From Tachypleus tridentatus (Eukaryota > Arthropoda > Merostomata > Xiphosura > Limulidae): DNA of 64,000 nt. Shown one piece after another: positions 11,681-25,034 of this stretch. The position numbers and the translations under genes were made by a program. The stretch is taken from assembly GCF_004210375.1 (NCBI RefSeq), contig NC_134833.1, positions 144,452,127 to 144,516,126 of the forward strand, given 5' to 3'. Below the pieces are notes generated by a model that was not told the DNA's origin, searched no databases, and saw only the letters and a list, made by a program, of their open reading frames with translations. The stretch's first letter is position 1. The number at the start of each line of letters is the position of its first letter.

Positions 11681-13040
11681 CCATATAATAAGATGAAATT
11701 CTAAAATCATCTAATTAATTATAAAGTTGATAAGAACCACATTCAAAATTATTTTAAACGGTATTCTATGAAATATTGTAAAAACAAAATAACTTTAAAG
11801 AAAGATGGAGAGTTTCATTACATAAGTAGTTTAATCAACTATATTTGTCACTAAGTTTTTACATGAATTCTCCTTTAAATTGAATTTTACTGGTTACGGA
11901 GATGATGAATAACTTCCTAACTGAATTAAGTTACGAAGAGAATATTTCAGATATTTTAAACGATAATTTATTTACCTTGAAAAATGTCATTCCGGAAAAA
12001 AATTAGCTTTATAAAATATTTTTATTGTTTTAACACTACGGTAGTTTCTTACACACCACATGGTCTACTAGTCTTTATAACTTATTCTCATAACGAGAAA
12101 CAAGAACAGAAACTGTCTGTTTTGCTTTTAAGGTCCCCGTATGAACAAACCTACTAATATGAATGTTCTGTGCTATAAAAATAAGTTTCCAAATTTTACG
12201 ATTATTAATTTAATGTATAAACTTGTAACAGTTAAGTGTAATCATTTTTGGATACTTTTCAATACTTGTTTCTTTGTTTCTGAATTTTACACAAAGAAAT
12301 ACAAGGGCTATCTGCTTTAGCCGTCCTTAATTTAGCAGTGTAAGGCTAAATGGAAGGTAACTAGTCATCCCCACCCACCGCCAACTCTTGGGCTACTCTT
12401 TTACCAACGAATAGTAGGAATGGCTATCACATAATGACGCCCCCATGGTTAAAAGAGCAAAAATATTTGGTTTATCCATACTATCTAATATTTTTTGAAA
12501 TTAAATAACGAAAAGAAATTGTATCGACAAATAACTTGCCAATACATATGCACAGCTGTAATATCTTTGTTCATAATTAGAAACAACCCAAGAACAAGCT
12601 CTATAAGCTTAGCTAATAAACAGTTGTTTCATTTAAACAGAATTGTTTATGTCTTTTGCTACTGTCAACCTTTACCACCAGTGTATGTTATAAAATGGGA
12701 TAACATAACTGCGGATTGATAAATGTACATCACAAATAAAAACATGTTATCGTTGTAGCAAATACTAAAAAAGAACCACAGTAAACTGAACAAACTATCA
12801 TAAGTCTGATATTAGATAAACTAGTTTATTGACCATTATGCTTGGTTGTTGTTGTTTTTTTAGTTTTATTTCTGACAGAAGATAACATGAGATTAAAAGG
12901 ACACACGAATATGTCGAAACAAGTTTCTATGATATCAGACTTTTAAGAGTTCGTTTCATTTACTATGTTTTTGTTTTTGTTTTTCTCATTTACGAAAGAT
13001 AGTCTACAGTGAAATTGTTTCTCCCTAACCTTTGTAACCA
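11681..13040. repeat. Left arm of the head-to-head inverted repeat (copies 1/2)
   Basis: Its reverse complement matches about 14050-15250. Matching landmarks are the TTTATTGACC/TATCAATCAATAAACTAG blocks (12830 and 14250), the GTTCTGTGCTATAAAAATAA block near 12165 against 14675, and the ATTATTTTAAACGGTATTCT block near 11748 against 15100. The arm carries its own 5'-truncated SINE, and the hAT element separates it from gene copy 1. It is non-coding. Confidence 0.85.
12267..12470 (-). mobile_element. SINE, head-truncated
   Basis: The tail and body are present on the minus strand, including CACCCACCGCCAACTCTTGG. Homology stops near 12470, before the tRNA-like head. The right arm (about 14560) has no SINE here, so it arrived after the arms formed or was lost from the other arm. 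Confidence 0.85.
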
Positions 13041-14049
13041 AGAAACAAAAGATATGAGTCATATAACGCCAATAGACTGAACCAACACTATTCTATCACA
13101 TTAATAAAAATCAAAAATATAAATAAAACTAAAATGTCTAAATATCGCAACTAATCTATTCAGAGCTGAGTGTCACACACTTCGGTAGCTTTAAACATAA
13201 GGTGAAAGGAAATGTAAACTATGTTTTACCAAACTCTTGTGCTGTGAAGATTATTATTGTACACGTATAACTTAGAAACAGCAGTTACAAACATCGTAAT
13301 TCAGTGCCATGTCCATTTTGTCAAAATGGGGTTGAGAGGGGCTATTAACCTAATTATAATATAACAATAATTGAAGCAACACAAAATAGTTGTGCTGTAG
13401 GTAGAACACGTGCCAGCTAGAAAGATAACTGTGTGGTGCATACATTAGTGACTTCAAACTGACTGGAGAATTGATAAATATTCATTGTTTTGATTTTTCG
13501 CAACGAATAAAACAGCGTATGTAGTCGTCATATCCTTAAAATAAAAGTTCAGTACTTAAATTGCGTCTAAGCTAAGAAAACGTTTTTGGAACACCTACCT
13601 TCAATCCACCACTAGAACACAGTATACTAGTAAATACACATAATATAATTATTTATTTTATATTTTGCCTTTATGTCAAAGTCAATAAGTCTATCTACTG
13701 TGTCCATAATTTTCTACTGCAGAACAAAAAGAAAGAAAAAACATAACCCTACCACACGCACACTAAAAGCTTTACCTTAACTTTTATTACACACTAACAG
13801 CTTAACGTTTCGATGAATAGTTTATGGAATCACAGAGATTCAATCAATGCTTACGAACTCCGAAACTCAGAGCTCCACCACAGGAGTAACACGACACAAA
13901 TAATGTTGAAAATAAATGAATTTTACCAAAGTTAATAATTCATACGTTCTTTATATCATTAAATTCTTGTTATTTTTTGTTAAAATATTTTAATTTTGTT
14001 TTATAAACACATTTAAATTGACAAAGTTTAACTCTTCTTAATGTTGACC
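13041..14049. other. Spacer between the inverted arms (non-coding)
   Basis: Unique relative to the arms, but homologous to 29400-30060 and 47660-48350 in direct orientation and to about 56370-57325 in inverted orientation. Landmarks are CACACACTTCGGTAGC near 13173, AGTTGTGCTGTAGGTAGAAC near 13388 and a CACAGAGATTCAATCAATGC block near 13831. No ORF is convincing. Confidence 0.7.
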
Positions 14050-15520
14050 CAGTCGATTGAAGTAAGGTTTGGGAAAAAACAGTTTCAGTACAGTCTATAC
14101 TTCGTAATTAAAAACCATAGTAAAGGGAACAAACTGTCAAAAGCCTGATATAGCAACTTGTTACGACACATTCGGGCATCCTTTAAGGTCTTACGTTATC
14201 TTCTGCCAGAAATAAAACTAAAAGAAGAAAAAACAACAACCAAACATATCAATCAATAAACTAGTTTATCTAATATCAGACTTCAGACAGTTTGTTCAGT
14301 TCACTGTGGTTTTATTTTTCAATATTTGTTACAATGATAACATGTTCTTCTTCTTATTATTATCTCTTGTGATGTACAGTTATTAATCCAGAATTTTCAT
14401 AACATACTCTGGTGGTTAGGGTTGAGAGTTGGCGAAGGTACATACGTTTCTGTTTAAACGAGAAAATTCATTATTAGCTAAGTTTACAGATCTGAATTAT
14501 TAGTTTGTTTCAAATTGAAAACCCTGCAGATGGCGAGTTGTTTACGGACAGCATTTCTTGTTTTTCATTGTCCGTTCTTTAATTTCAAAATATAAAATTA
14601 TTACTTTTCTCTGTAAATCACTTGACACGCTTCTGCGTTAAATAATTATCGTAATATTTGGTAACTTATTTTGATAGCACAGAACTTTCATAATATTAAA
14701 TTTGTTAATACTAAGACTTTAAAAGCAGAATAGAGAGGTTTGGTTCTTGTTTCTCGATATCATAATAACTTATTGAACCTGGTAGATTACGTGGTGCAGA
14801 AGTAATTAATGTAGTTTTAAAAACCTTTACAAATATTTTATGAAGTTAGTTTTTTATCCGAAATAACTTTTTTCAAAGTAAACACAAGTAAAGAAGTCAT
14901 CGTTTAAAATATCTGAAATATTCTTCTCATAATTTAGTTCAGATAGAGAGTTATTCACCATCTCTGTAACCAGTGAAACTTAATTGAAAAGAGAAATCCT
15001 GTTAAACCTGAGTGACAAATACAGTTTATCAAGCTTCTTACGAAATGAAACACTCCATCTTTCTTTATAGCTAGTATATTTTTCAAATATTCAATAAAAT
15101 ACCGTTTAAAATAACTTTCAACGTGGTTCATATCAACTTTATAACTATGCAAATGGAATTTTAACTTGGTGTATTGGTTTAGAACTATGTTAAATATCAT
15201 AAAGTGAACAAATATCTGAAGATATTTTAAGAATTATGTCCAAGAACATTATTAATGGATAAATGCATTTTAACATTTACGAACTTGTGATTTAAGTTAC
15301 GTTAATCTAATCAAACTATTATAATAATCATTAATTTGTACGTAACCTTTTTAGTTCTATTTGTATATTTAACATTATCTTGGTCGGAAATTATTATTTA
15401 AAATACAAAATCCTGGTTTAAAACATATGTACAGAAATAGCAAGAGATAATTTTATATGAAAATAATAAACTGACAAAACAGACCGATCATCAATAACAA
15501 GATTTATATACGACATATTT
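14050..15520. repeat. Right arm of the inverted repeat / 5' flank of copy 2
   Basis: Inverted with respect to 11681-13040. The same arm recurs in direct orientation at about 33060-34425, 51780-53490 and 57330-58880. It is non-coding. The short minus-strand ORF near 14955-15200 lies in arm sequence and is not conserved in frame in the other copies. Confidence 0.8.
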
Positions 15521-15753
15521 TTTTATTACAAACATTGAAGACCGTATTATGTTTGTCCTTAGAAAGGAATTAGGATGAAACCGTGAATAAGTCGTTTTCA
15601 ATTCTTCAGAAATATATACTAACAACAAAATCTGAGAAGTGTAGTGCTTTATTGTATTAATAAGATATATTTAGAAATAAGTTATTACAAATAGACACAA
15701 ATTAATAGTTTAATTTTTATTCGTAGCATCTTCTTCGACATACAACTGTGGAC

Positions 15754-16795
15754 ATGAAAACTTCTGACCAGACATTTAGTTTCAAGAAGTTCAAGTCTGT
15801 TTCTGGAATTAAAATTATTTTGGGAATGACATCTGGATTCATGTATTCTCTGGCGATTTTGAATTTGAAGCTGGTGTCAGAAATTAGTTCAGCCCAGTTT
15901 CTGGTAACTCAAGCTCTTATCCAGTGGGGAATTTATAATGTTTTTATTATTTATTCGAAAGCCAATTACATCGGAGAAGAAGTAGAAAGAATTATTTTAT
16001 TTTTTAGAGCTATATTTGGTGGAATAGTAAAAGCACTAATGATATACTGTTTTCATTGGCTCCCTCTTGCGGATGCTTCCACAATCTATTTATATTCTCC
16101 TGTGTTCATTAGTTTTCTTTGTTTACTTGGTTTTGATAGAACGTTGTGGGGCTTACAATGTATTCGTCTTAATGCTGACGATGACGTGCATTATTTTAGT
16201 TATCAAACCAAAGTTTATTGTACGAACGTTTCAAGATATTCATGACGTAGGAGGAAAGGAATTATTTTTGGATTTTCTCGTGTCTATTGAAAGCTTGTTG
16301 CTATACAATGACAGGCCTGGCATGGCCACGCGCGTAAGGCGTGCGACTCGTAAATTAGGGACGCCTAGCACAGATAGCCTTCGAGTAGCTTTGTGCTAAT
16401 TTCCCAAACAAACAAACAAACAAAGCTTTACAATGGCCCGTAAACTTCAAAAATCACCACCTCAAGTTGTGGTTGCCATTATGTCTACATTTAGCTTTGT
16501 TGCCGGAATCTTTCTACTGTTCTTGTTCGAAGAAATTCAAATATCATCTTGTGGTAAAAACAGTGTTCTTGTTGTGAGTTCTGGAATTTGTATTACACTG
16601 AATGAACTCCTCACCACAATAGCCTTACAAGTGGAAAATGCTGGACCTGTGTCTGTTGCTCAAACTGTAAATATAATTACAGCCTTTTTGTTCGATATTT
16701 TCATATTAAATACCATCGCCACCTGGTGTAGCATTTTTGGCGCTGTTTTAATTTTTGTTGGTGTTCTTTTAACAACATTAAGGAAAGTGAATTAG
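15754..16795 (+). pseudogene. SLC35G1-like transporter, copy 2 (dead)
   Basis: The ATG at 15754 gives MKTSDQTFSFKKFK and tracks copy 3 through the first four helices. A 1-nt insertion near 16115 (TTTCTTTG against TTGCTTG) shifts the frame. A 7-nt deletion at about 16248 and a 1-nt deletion near 16278 add further shifts, and a 112-bp SINE remnant lies at 16311-16424. After the SINE, a 120-codon stretch from MARKLQ (16433) to the normal stop TAG (16795) is undamaged and covers the last four helices. The 1-nt insertion and the SINE are shared with copy 4, so they predate the tandem duplication. The 7-nt deletion is not. Confidence 0.93.
16311..16424 (+). mobile_element. Internally deleted SINE in transporter copy 2
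   Basis: The head GGCCTGGCATGGCCACGCGC runs to GCGACTCGTAA and then jumps to ATTAGGGACG near the tail, losing more than half of a full copy. TAA is present on both sides of the deleted piece, consistent with a 3-bp microhomology deletion. It is flanked by CTATACAATG (16301) and CTTTACAATG (16426), the duplicated gene target. Confidence 0.92.
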
Positions 16796-18263
16796 TTCTT
16801 AATATTTTCACATAACAATTTACTTCGTGCTGTTATTAATATTATTTGGTTTCTATTATTTTTGCATAATAACTTTTCACTGTTTTATCATTACTATTTC
16901 AAAGCTTTTGATAACCGATGCTCGTAATGTAGTTAGCAATAAATAGTTTTAACATTGATGCTTGAAGTTAAGTCTATAACTTTCGATAGTTAATGATGGT
17001 GACATACATATCCACGTGATGAGTTTGTTGTTTCACTTTGATGAACGTGGTTATTAGAGATCTGTTTCTGACCTCAAAATAAACTTTCTATGTTTCAATG
17101 AGACATGCTTCGATTTTTCTTCACGAAACTTCCATGTGTTTATTTGTGCTTCATGTGTTTGTTTTTAGAAATTTACAGTAAATAAAAAGAAATTACAGAA
17201 GAAGGAAAAACTTTCGTACTGTTAATTTTTTTTACGTTAGAAATGGTTTAAACAAAAAGTAAACAACATTATATTTGAAACTTGTGTACGTTCATCTGCT
17301 TACAATTTTATAAAGTTTTATATAAACCATGAATTAAAAACAAAATCTTTATATTTCCAATTATTTGTTGCTGAGTCCGGAAAATATTTGCGGTAGTTTC
17401 GAATTTTCCTTAGCTTGAATGTCTCTCATTGTATAATTTTCCCAAACTTACGATAAGCCACTCTTTATTGCTGCTATATGTGTTAAATTGTTCCCCAGTG
17501 GAAAAGCGGTATGTCTGCTGACTTACAACGCTAAAATATGAGTTTCGATAACCGTGGTTGACAGAGCACAGGTAGCTCATTAGTTTGCTTGTGCTTAATT
17601 ACAAACATTCAAAAATGTGTTAGATCGTAAATACTGAAATGTTTCAAAAGTGTAGTTTGTTTTTAAGATGTCCCTTTTTGCCAACTACTCATTGTTGTTT
17701 GATATTAATATAAATCTATTATAGTAACTAATAAATCATATTGTATTTGTCGTCCAAAATATATTTCTTTCGAGTTTTAAATCATAACATCATTTGTAAC
17801 TGATCGTGTAAATAAGGTTATCGAAAGTACTCCAAACGTTTTCATCAACTTTCTCTGTGTACTTATGTTGTAACGTATATTCTGATTGAGAAGTATTTAA
17901 AATTAAAAAGAGAGTACTAATTTTAAAAGCAAAACTCTTCTGTTTCAATCGTTGTCATCACTTGAGGATAATTCCATTGTGCTGAACAAAATATTTTCTT
18001 AAAATTACCAAGTTTAATTCACTTACATTTAACCTTAACTCAGTTGTATTTATACCTCCGACCATACATTCAGCGAAAAATGAAGAGAACTAATAAAGTA
18101 AAATAATGACTTTTGAAGGTCCCTAAACAACCATATAGGTGTCGCTTTTCTTTATTCTTCCTGGCATATTTTAACTCATTCTGTTATCGTTTTGTTCTAA
18201 TTTTAGGTGTAAATTTTACAGCTTACAAAACATACAAATTAATGGCTCAGAATATATTTTTTA
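16796..18263. other. Proximal 3' flank of copy 2 (non-coding)
   Basis: It repeats at 35712-37183 and, with changes, at 60015-61682, and inverted at 6000-7530. A polyadenylation-signal-like AATAAA lies at 16938, about 145 bp past the stop. Copies 4, 5 and 6 keep AATAAA at the matching place. Confidence 0.7.
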
Positions 18264-18535
18264 TGTGTTTTTTTAATTTCGCGCAAAGCTACACGAGAAC
18301 AATCTGCGTTAACCGTTTCAAATTTTGCAGTGTAAGACTAGAAGGAAGGAACCTAGTTATCACCACCTACTGCTAATTCATGGGCGACTCTTTTACCAAC
18401 AAATAGTGGGATTGACCGTCACACTATAACTCCCCCACGGCTGAAAGGGCGAGCATATATGGAACAACGGTGATTCGAACCCGCGACCCTCAGATTACGA
18501 GTTGAACGCCTTAACCCACCTGGCCATGTTGGCCC
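18264..18535 (-). mobile_element. SINE (diverged)
   Basis: Minus-strand copy with AATTTCGCGCAAAGCTACAC at the tail and CCACCTGGCCATGTTGGCCC at the head. The same insertion is found at 37184-37454 and 61683-61948, so it predates those duplications. A T-rich duplication of about 10 bp (TATTTTTTAT-like) flanks it. Confidence 0.88.
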
Positions 18536-18659
18536 TATTTTTTTATAACGATTCTTATCTAAAACTAAAAAAAATCTGTTCTTAAAATCATTGAACCAAT
18601 TATTGTTGACAACGAATTCAGTAGGATTTCTATAATACTCAATTTTCAACCTTTTTAGA

Positions 18660-18925
18660 ACAAACATGATTTCAATAATAATGAGTTTTTAAATTATGTA
18701 AAATCGATTTGAACAAAATTAAGCTTTTGAAATTTGTAGATATGGTATCAATAACAGATAGTTTTGAATTTTTGAAACCATAATGTCAGTAACACTCGTA
18801 TTTAAACTTTGCATACTTGATTTTACTAACAGTCAGATTTCAAACTGTGCACAGTAAGTATAGTATAAATAATAACCAGTTTTTAAACTTTGTAGACATG
18901 TTAGGCTTATTATAGTAAAATCAGA
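18660..18925. repeat. Degenerate ~40-55 bp tandem repeat (inverted copy)
   Basis: The units are read on the minus strand and match the 5515-5885 array. A typical piece is AACCAGTTTTTAAACTTTGT. Counterparts lie at 37580-37830 and 62080-62310. Confidence 0.6.
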
Positions 18926-19981
18926 CTTTAAATACGTATAGCAAGTTCAGTGCAACAAAGAATTACGTTGCTTTATGGTCACTTAACACACAAAAACTAG
19001 TGAAATAGTAAAATACAAAATTGGAAAAACAAAAGAGGATTCCAAGCATATACTTAAGGTTTAGTGTAGGTTCAATATGGTGTAATGTTCCAAGATAGAA
19101 TTTCGATAGGCATTGTAATTTTAAATAGTGTTTCTTCACGCTGTAAATATTGTTCGTACTTTATCCTTGAAAAACAATTACACTTAAGCTGTGTATTAGT
19201 GTTTTCCTGGTGTATATTTTGTACTTGTGAAATATATAAATATATAAATATTTAAAACCCAGCCCTTATCATTCACATATGATCAAGATTTTTCTTAAAT
19301 CATAAAATAAAGTTTATTGAGGACAAAATACATGTTAATTCATCTTGGTTGTCCCATCCTCTAAACAAAATTTCAAAATATGAGAAATATAAATCCATTT
19401 CTCATCATTGATGCATCTATTAAGATTTTTTTGAAACTCACTGATATTTATTCTCTCAACAACACACGAAACAATCCATTCCATTTAATCCTATTTAAAA
19501 AATAAAATTTTCGTAGCTGAGAACAGCTTCCCCTTTGCCTATAATTATATTTATGACTCATACGTACAAAATTCTCGATGTTAAGTATGACAGATGTTGA
19601 TTCATCAGTATTATAGATTTCTTTTAGAATCTTAAACACATCAGTCAGATCTCCTCTAGTTTTTATTTTTATCAATTTTAAGATCATAATCTCTCCTCAT
19701 ATGACAACCCTTCCATCCGAGGTATCATTTTACTTACCATCCTCTGAATATGTTCCAGCATTTTAATGTCATTCCTATGGTAAGTAGCCTAAGACTAAAA
19801 ACATTTAATCAAATTTGACCTAATCAGTGACCTCTACGGTCTAAATCCTATTTGTCTTATCACCACCAAAAGCACACTGCTTTAATGACTTCAGAACTAA
19901 TCAACAATTACATCAAGGTCACTTCTTTTATGACAATGTTAAGATTATTCTCAAATTATACTTATAATTAAAATTATTATA

Positions 19982-20235
19982 GGCCCGGCATGTCTGGGTG
20001 GTTAAGACGATCGACTCGTAATCTGAGGGTTGCTGTTCGAATCCTTGGCACACTAAACGTTCTCGCTCTTTCAGCTGTGGGTGCGTTATAATCTCACGGG
20101 AAATCCTATTTATTGGTAAATAACTTGGGTGGTGATGACTCGTTGCCTTCTCTCTTGTCTTACACTGCAAAATTATGGATGGTTAGCGCAGATAGCTCTC
20201 TTATAGGTTTGCACAAAATTCAAAAAGAAGGAAAC
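19982..20235 (+). mobile_element. SINE inserted in the retrotransposon remnant
   Basis: Plus-strand copy: GGCCCGGCATGTCTGGGTGG, anticodon-arm-like GATCGACTCGTAATCTGAGG, box B GTTCGAATCC, body and A-rich tail. It lies between the RT and C-terminal segments of the host element. The same insertion is at 38874-39127. At 62650 only the last 30 or so bases of the tail remain. Confidence 0.9.
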
Positions 20236-20335
20236 AAATTATTTTTACCTACATGCATAATGTTACTTTTATTATGCATGTATTACAAATTATTTTTACC
20301 TACATGCATAATGTTACTTTTATTATGATTACAAT
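20234..20335. repeat. 51-bp tandem duplication
   Basis: The unit ACAAATTATTTTTACCTACA and onward occurs at 20234 and 20285, exactly 51 bp apart. Unit B (39127) and the copy 6 module (62683) have one unit only. Confidence 0.93.
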
Positions 20336-23300
20336 TAATATTCCATTTATTTGCTCATCTCAATAAATGATCTAAACTATTTTTCACACCATCAATATCC
20401 TCTTCAAAGATAGCAATACTCAAAACTTTGACATCATTAACAAATTCAGGTAATATTTTTATTTCATCAACATTCCTTCTCGTACCTCATTAAGGTAAAT
20501 CGAAAACGGGAATGATTCGAAGACTTACATTCATCCAGTTTAACGAAACACCATTCTAATAACACTCTTTCACCCAGACACCCTTCTGACCAATTAGTTT
20601 ACTTATCCTCCATATCTAACGAAATAAATTTTTTACAAGCCTTTTAAGTTTCACCTTGTCAAATGCTTTCTAAAATTCCAGAAACCAAATCTATATCCTT
20701 AACCTCATCCACCTGAAAAGCAACGTTTAAAAAGAATGTCTGAAAGATTGCAACACGAGATTTTCTTTCAGTGAAAATATGTATATTCTCCAATAACGTT
20801 CTAAAGTTCATAAAATGTTTTATTACAATCTTTCAGCCAGTCGTTTCCTGGTACATCTTTCTTTGTCCTATTTGACCAACGTTCCTGGTATTCAATAATA
20901 TTATAAAAGTCTCGTGCTACCAGTCAATTCACAATTCTAATATTTGTGATGCTTTTCTTTAATTTTATTTCTCATATCCTGTGTAAGCCAACCTAGTGTG
21001 TTACTTGCAGCTGTACTTATCGTTCTATAAATAAAATATATAAACACGATTTAAAGAATGTAAGGTAAGTTGAGCTAAAGTTGGCAAGGTAAGTCCATCT
21101 GGTTGCTCTCCCTCAACACAGAAGTTCTAGAATAGAAATGGTTGTGCCTGAACTGTAGAGGTTTTAAAGACAACAAACTTCTATTAACATGCGATATGGC
21201 TTTTCGTTTTAACACGTTGTATTGCACTTAGAATAAAACATAGAAACAAGTCCAATAAACAAGATATTTTTTAAATGTTATTTTCGTTTCAAACACACGT
21301 ATTTAATTAGCACAATCTCTCTAAACACGTAACGTATCATCATCAGCTGTTAACTTTCTTTGACGACTTAAAAATGACTGAGTTTAATATTTATATGGAA
21401 AAAGTTGATAGGCCACAGTAAATTATAGTTTATTTTAATTTTAATTATTGATAAATGAAAGTGTATATTTTGAGAAAAAAACATTTCTAACAGGATCATT
21501 GTATATCATAATCTAATGTGTTATACTAGTCAACAAATTCTGACATCAATAACTAATACAAAAGGTCGAAGTCATATTTTTATTTTATGGTACTTTTGGG
21601 AATCAGCCTGAAAATTAACAAAATTCTTTATTTGAATGTTTTTATGGTGCAGTGATCACCATAAAAATTATTTTATTTAGGTGCTAATTAACCTTAAATC
21701 ACCTAGTGAGGTGAAGAGAAACTAAAGCTTGTAACCTAAATTTTCACCCACAACGAACTGGTGTCATTCCATACACGTAACACAGGGGTATTATTAATAT
21801 TTATTTATTTCCAAAAATTATTTGTTAGTGTACATTAGTGTGTTTCGTGTAAACATTTTGTACCTATAATAAATAAATATATGTATATTCCTCACAATGA
21901 GAGATAATATTCTCTACTAAATAAGGTTTAAATTCATTCCATAAAATGAATTTAATTTTCAAACACCATAACAAAAATCGTATAATATGATTAAAAGTCA
22001 AATAACTTTCACTGTGTATCTGTTTTGTTACAGTGTAATTTTTGTGGAGCAATAACATTTAAAAATCTAAGTATAATAAGGTTTAAAGAATATAAGAGGA
22101 CCCTGAAATGTTAGTTTAGTTTTATATGAAGCAAAAATTAAGATGAACATATTATAAAAGAGCACATGATTGACAAAAAACTTTGTGATACAGGAAAAAT
22201 ATCCGTCTGTTCAACTGCACCATCCTAAATACGGAAAGAGATTAAAGACACTAGTGTATAGCTCTAGTCATATTTACCATAATACAGATAAGTATCGTTA
22301 AATATAGCAAAGTAACTGAAAACTGTTGAACAAAAGAGAATTATTGGAAGGATGCTGGGGTGATATTTATAGGTATAATGAACACTTTAATACTGCATAA
22401 TCATCACTACTTCTATTACATCAGTCCTTCAGTTATCATTAGTTCAAGTACTTCTGGTTTAGTTGAACATCCAGAGCAGGTGAGAAGAGTGTTGATAAAT
22501 AAATATATACAACATGTAACAACTAAATAGAAAATTTAAATAATAGTCACTCTGGACTATCATGCGTTCATCATAGTTTGGGATTTTGAAACATCTCCAG
22601 CATAAACATTGTTATGTAGCCACATTTATTGAAATAAATAAATATTGTAAATATTTATTTGTTAGTTATACGTGTAGTGTCACCTATATGAAACTTCTGT
22701 CAGCTCTAGTTTTGAAATCACTGATGTAATCTGTCGAATGTTTATACATTTATTTTCTAAAAAAGCATCAGCCACCTAATTAAACTTGCTTAACGCACAT
22801 ATAGCATAGACACAGAATTTTAAATTTAACTCTATCTAACATATATTTAACATATCTAATATATGTGTGTTCATTTTTATACTGCAACAATGTATAAATT
22901 AGAGGGACGGCAATGTATCGTTCCAGCCTATGAAACACCTATTATTTTTCAGAAGATCTGGAACGGTATTTAACGTTCAATCAGTGTAGAGACGATTACA
23001 ATTCGACATTAACTGTAGGTTCATTCTTGTACATAAAATCAATATTCGAATATCTGTTTCATAAGAGTTAAACACTAAAAAATTGTTTTCCATTTTCAGG
23101 TTTATCCTACTCTTCTGTCAAACAATGTCTCTTCAATAATATGGAACAACTAATATTATATTTTTTTCCCACGTAAATTCTGAAGAGTTATTTTATGTTG
23201 TTTACAGATGGAAATTCAACTAACGCCGATTGGCTGTTCCCAGATGATGCATGTAGGTTATATAATGTGATGTGTTACTTATATTAATGAATCACTTTGT

Positions 23301-25034
23301 ATGCGTACATTATATCATATTGTTAGCTTCAACTTGAATGACATCATCAGAGATCCTCTCGACTAACGTTATCACCACTTCTTATCACACAACCTCTGCA
23401 TTTTTCTTTTCAAAGAGCTCATATTGCCAATACCCGTTTTCGTGCACCTGTTTGTCTTTAACAATAAAATATTCGTTACCTCTAACTTAAGTTTTCTCTT
23501 TCACTGACAGCAGAAACTAAAAACATTTTTCATTTCTACTTTTACGTATTATAGTTTATCTTGAGCGAGTCTCTAATTTATTATTTTAGGTATTCTGATG
23601 ACAAATATCCTGAAACTAAGTTAAATTTTATTTTAATGTTGAATTTAATTAAATTTGAAGATGTAGTAATTAATGAGGTCTGCCAACAATATTAATACAC
23701 ACAGTTTTCTTTCTTAACACATGTATATTTTAATATGTAAGTGATAACATAATTTAAAATAATTGTCTTCCCAAACAGTTGTTAGAGATAACGATTTGAT
23801 AAACAAAAATTTTACAAACTAACAAAAACAAATGAGTTTTCAATGTGGTCTGGAAATTATTTTCGAGTTGATATCGGTACAGTTTACATAACAGGTAAAT
23901 ATGAACATCTTTTCTGTTTGCACGTCAGATTTTCACCGCTAAAAGTATCTAATATTAAAGTAGAAATACTAACGTTTCATGATAATTTGCTGAGTTTAAA
24001 TAGTTTGTAACTGTTTGAAACATATAAATGTTTTTGGTCAGTATTTGTTGTTTTCCGATTAATAAACTTTATTCATAACTATAGCTCCCGACGCTTGTAG
24101 TATAGAAACCGTAGCAAATCAACAGTATACACGTTGCATTAGATACCACTTATAAGTTTGAGAGGAAATTTTCTAGAAATTTCAGCTAATTCATCAATAT
24201 TGTTATTTACGTGCATATATACATTGTTGATTCTTACATTCGAGAATCTTCTACAAATTTAGCGAACAGGAGGGAATGTCACAATACACGTTTAACAATG
24301 AAGAAATAGAAGAGGCAATATTTGAAGGATTATTATTGTATTGAAAATAAGCTCAGAATCTTTCCTATCAATTTAAACGTGTCCAACTAATTACATTTAG
24401 TTATTTAATATTGGTGTTTTTTTATGTAAGAACTATACATAAAACTAAACTAATAACAGATTTTATCTAATTAAATATATTACATTTTCACATATCTCAC
24501 AATTCCTTGATATAAACTATAACATAATTAGAACATTGAATGGAACTATTGAAATTTCATCGTTTGCATATCTATTTCCTTTACTTCTCTGTCAAACATA
24601 GAAAACTCTTCACTTTAGTGTTTTTTAATTGGTTTTCCGAATCAGTTTAAATGTCAGATTTAATATCAACATGTCTTTACCAACCGGTAGATGGACAATT
24701 TATATATGTTTTTCTGAGATATAAAATATACACATCGAAAACTCTATACACAACATAAATATTATTGTTTTCCAGTGATAGAATATAAACAATATTAGAG
24801 CGTGAAGAGAAACTATTACAATATTAAAATTTTTATCGAAGCTCCAGCCTGGAACTTCAAACTTCGTACCTGGATATGATAACAACTATACCGTATGTAA
24901 GTGTAAACTTAGAATCATATTTCATTTTTATAATTTTGTTTCTTTACTAGTTTATGTGTTTTAAATGAGCGTAAAGCTACATCATGATCTATTTGTATCC
25001 TAGGCCTACAACAGCCATGTTTTTAGTATCAAAA

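Larger units (their letters stand above)
19255..21030 (-). mobile_element. CR1/L2-like non-LTR retrotransposon remnant
   Basis: Read on the minus strand from about 21030 downward it shows a TERKSRV block near 20760, a decayed LDFQKAFDKV equivalent near 20690, FSIYLNEVREG near 20500 and an FVNDVKV...SLDHLL segment near 20400. After a SINE (19982-20235) comes the post-RT segment TRGDLTDVFKILKEIYNTDE, then YRQRGSCSQLRKFYFLN, at about 19500-19670. The 3' end is AAGGGCTGGGTTTTAAATAT near 19260. Stops throughout. It is the same family as 2545-4295. The counterpart in unit B is 38170-39870. Confidence 0.85.

Noticed and set aside
7840..16399. Possibility that copies 1 and 2 encode shortened functional proteins
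   Set aside because: The open parts lack several membrane helices and enter SINE sequence. No half-EamA product is supported by start context or conservation.
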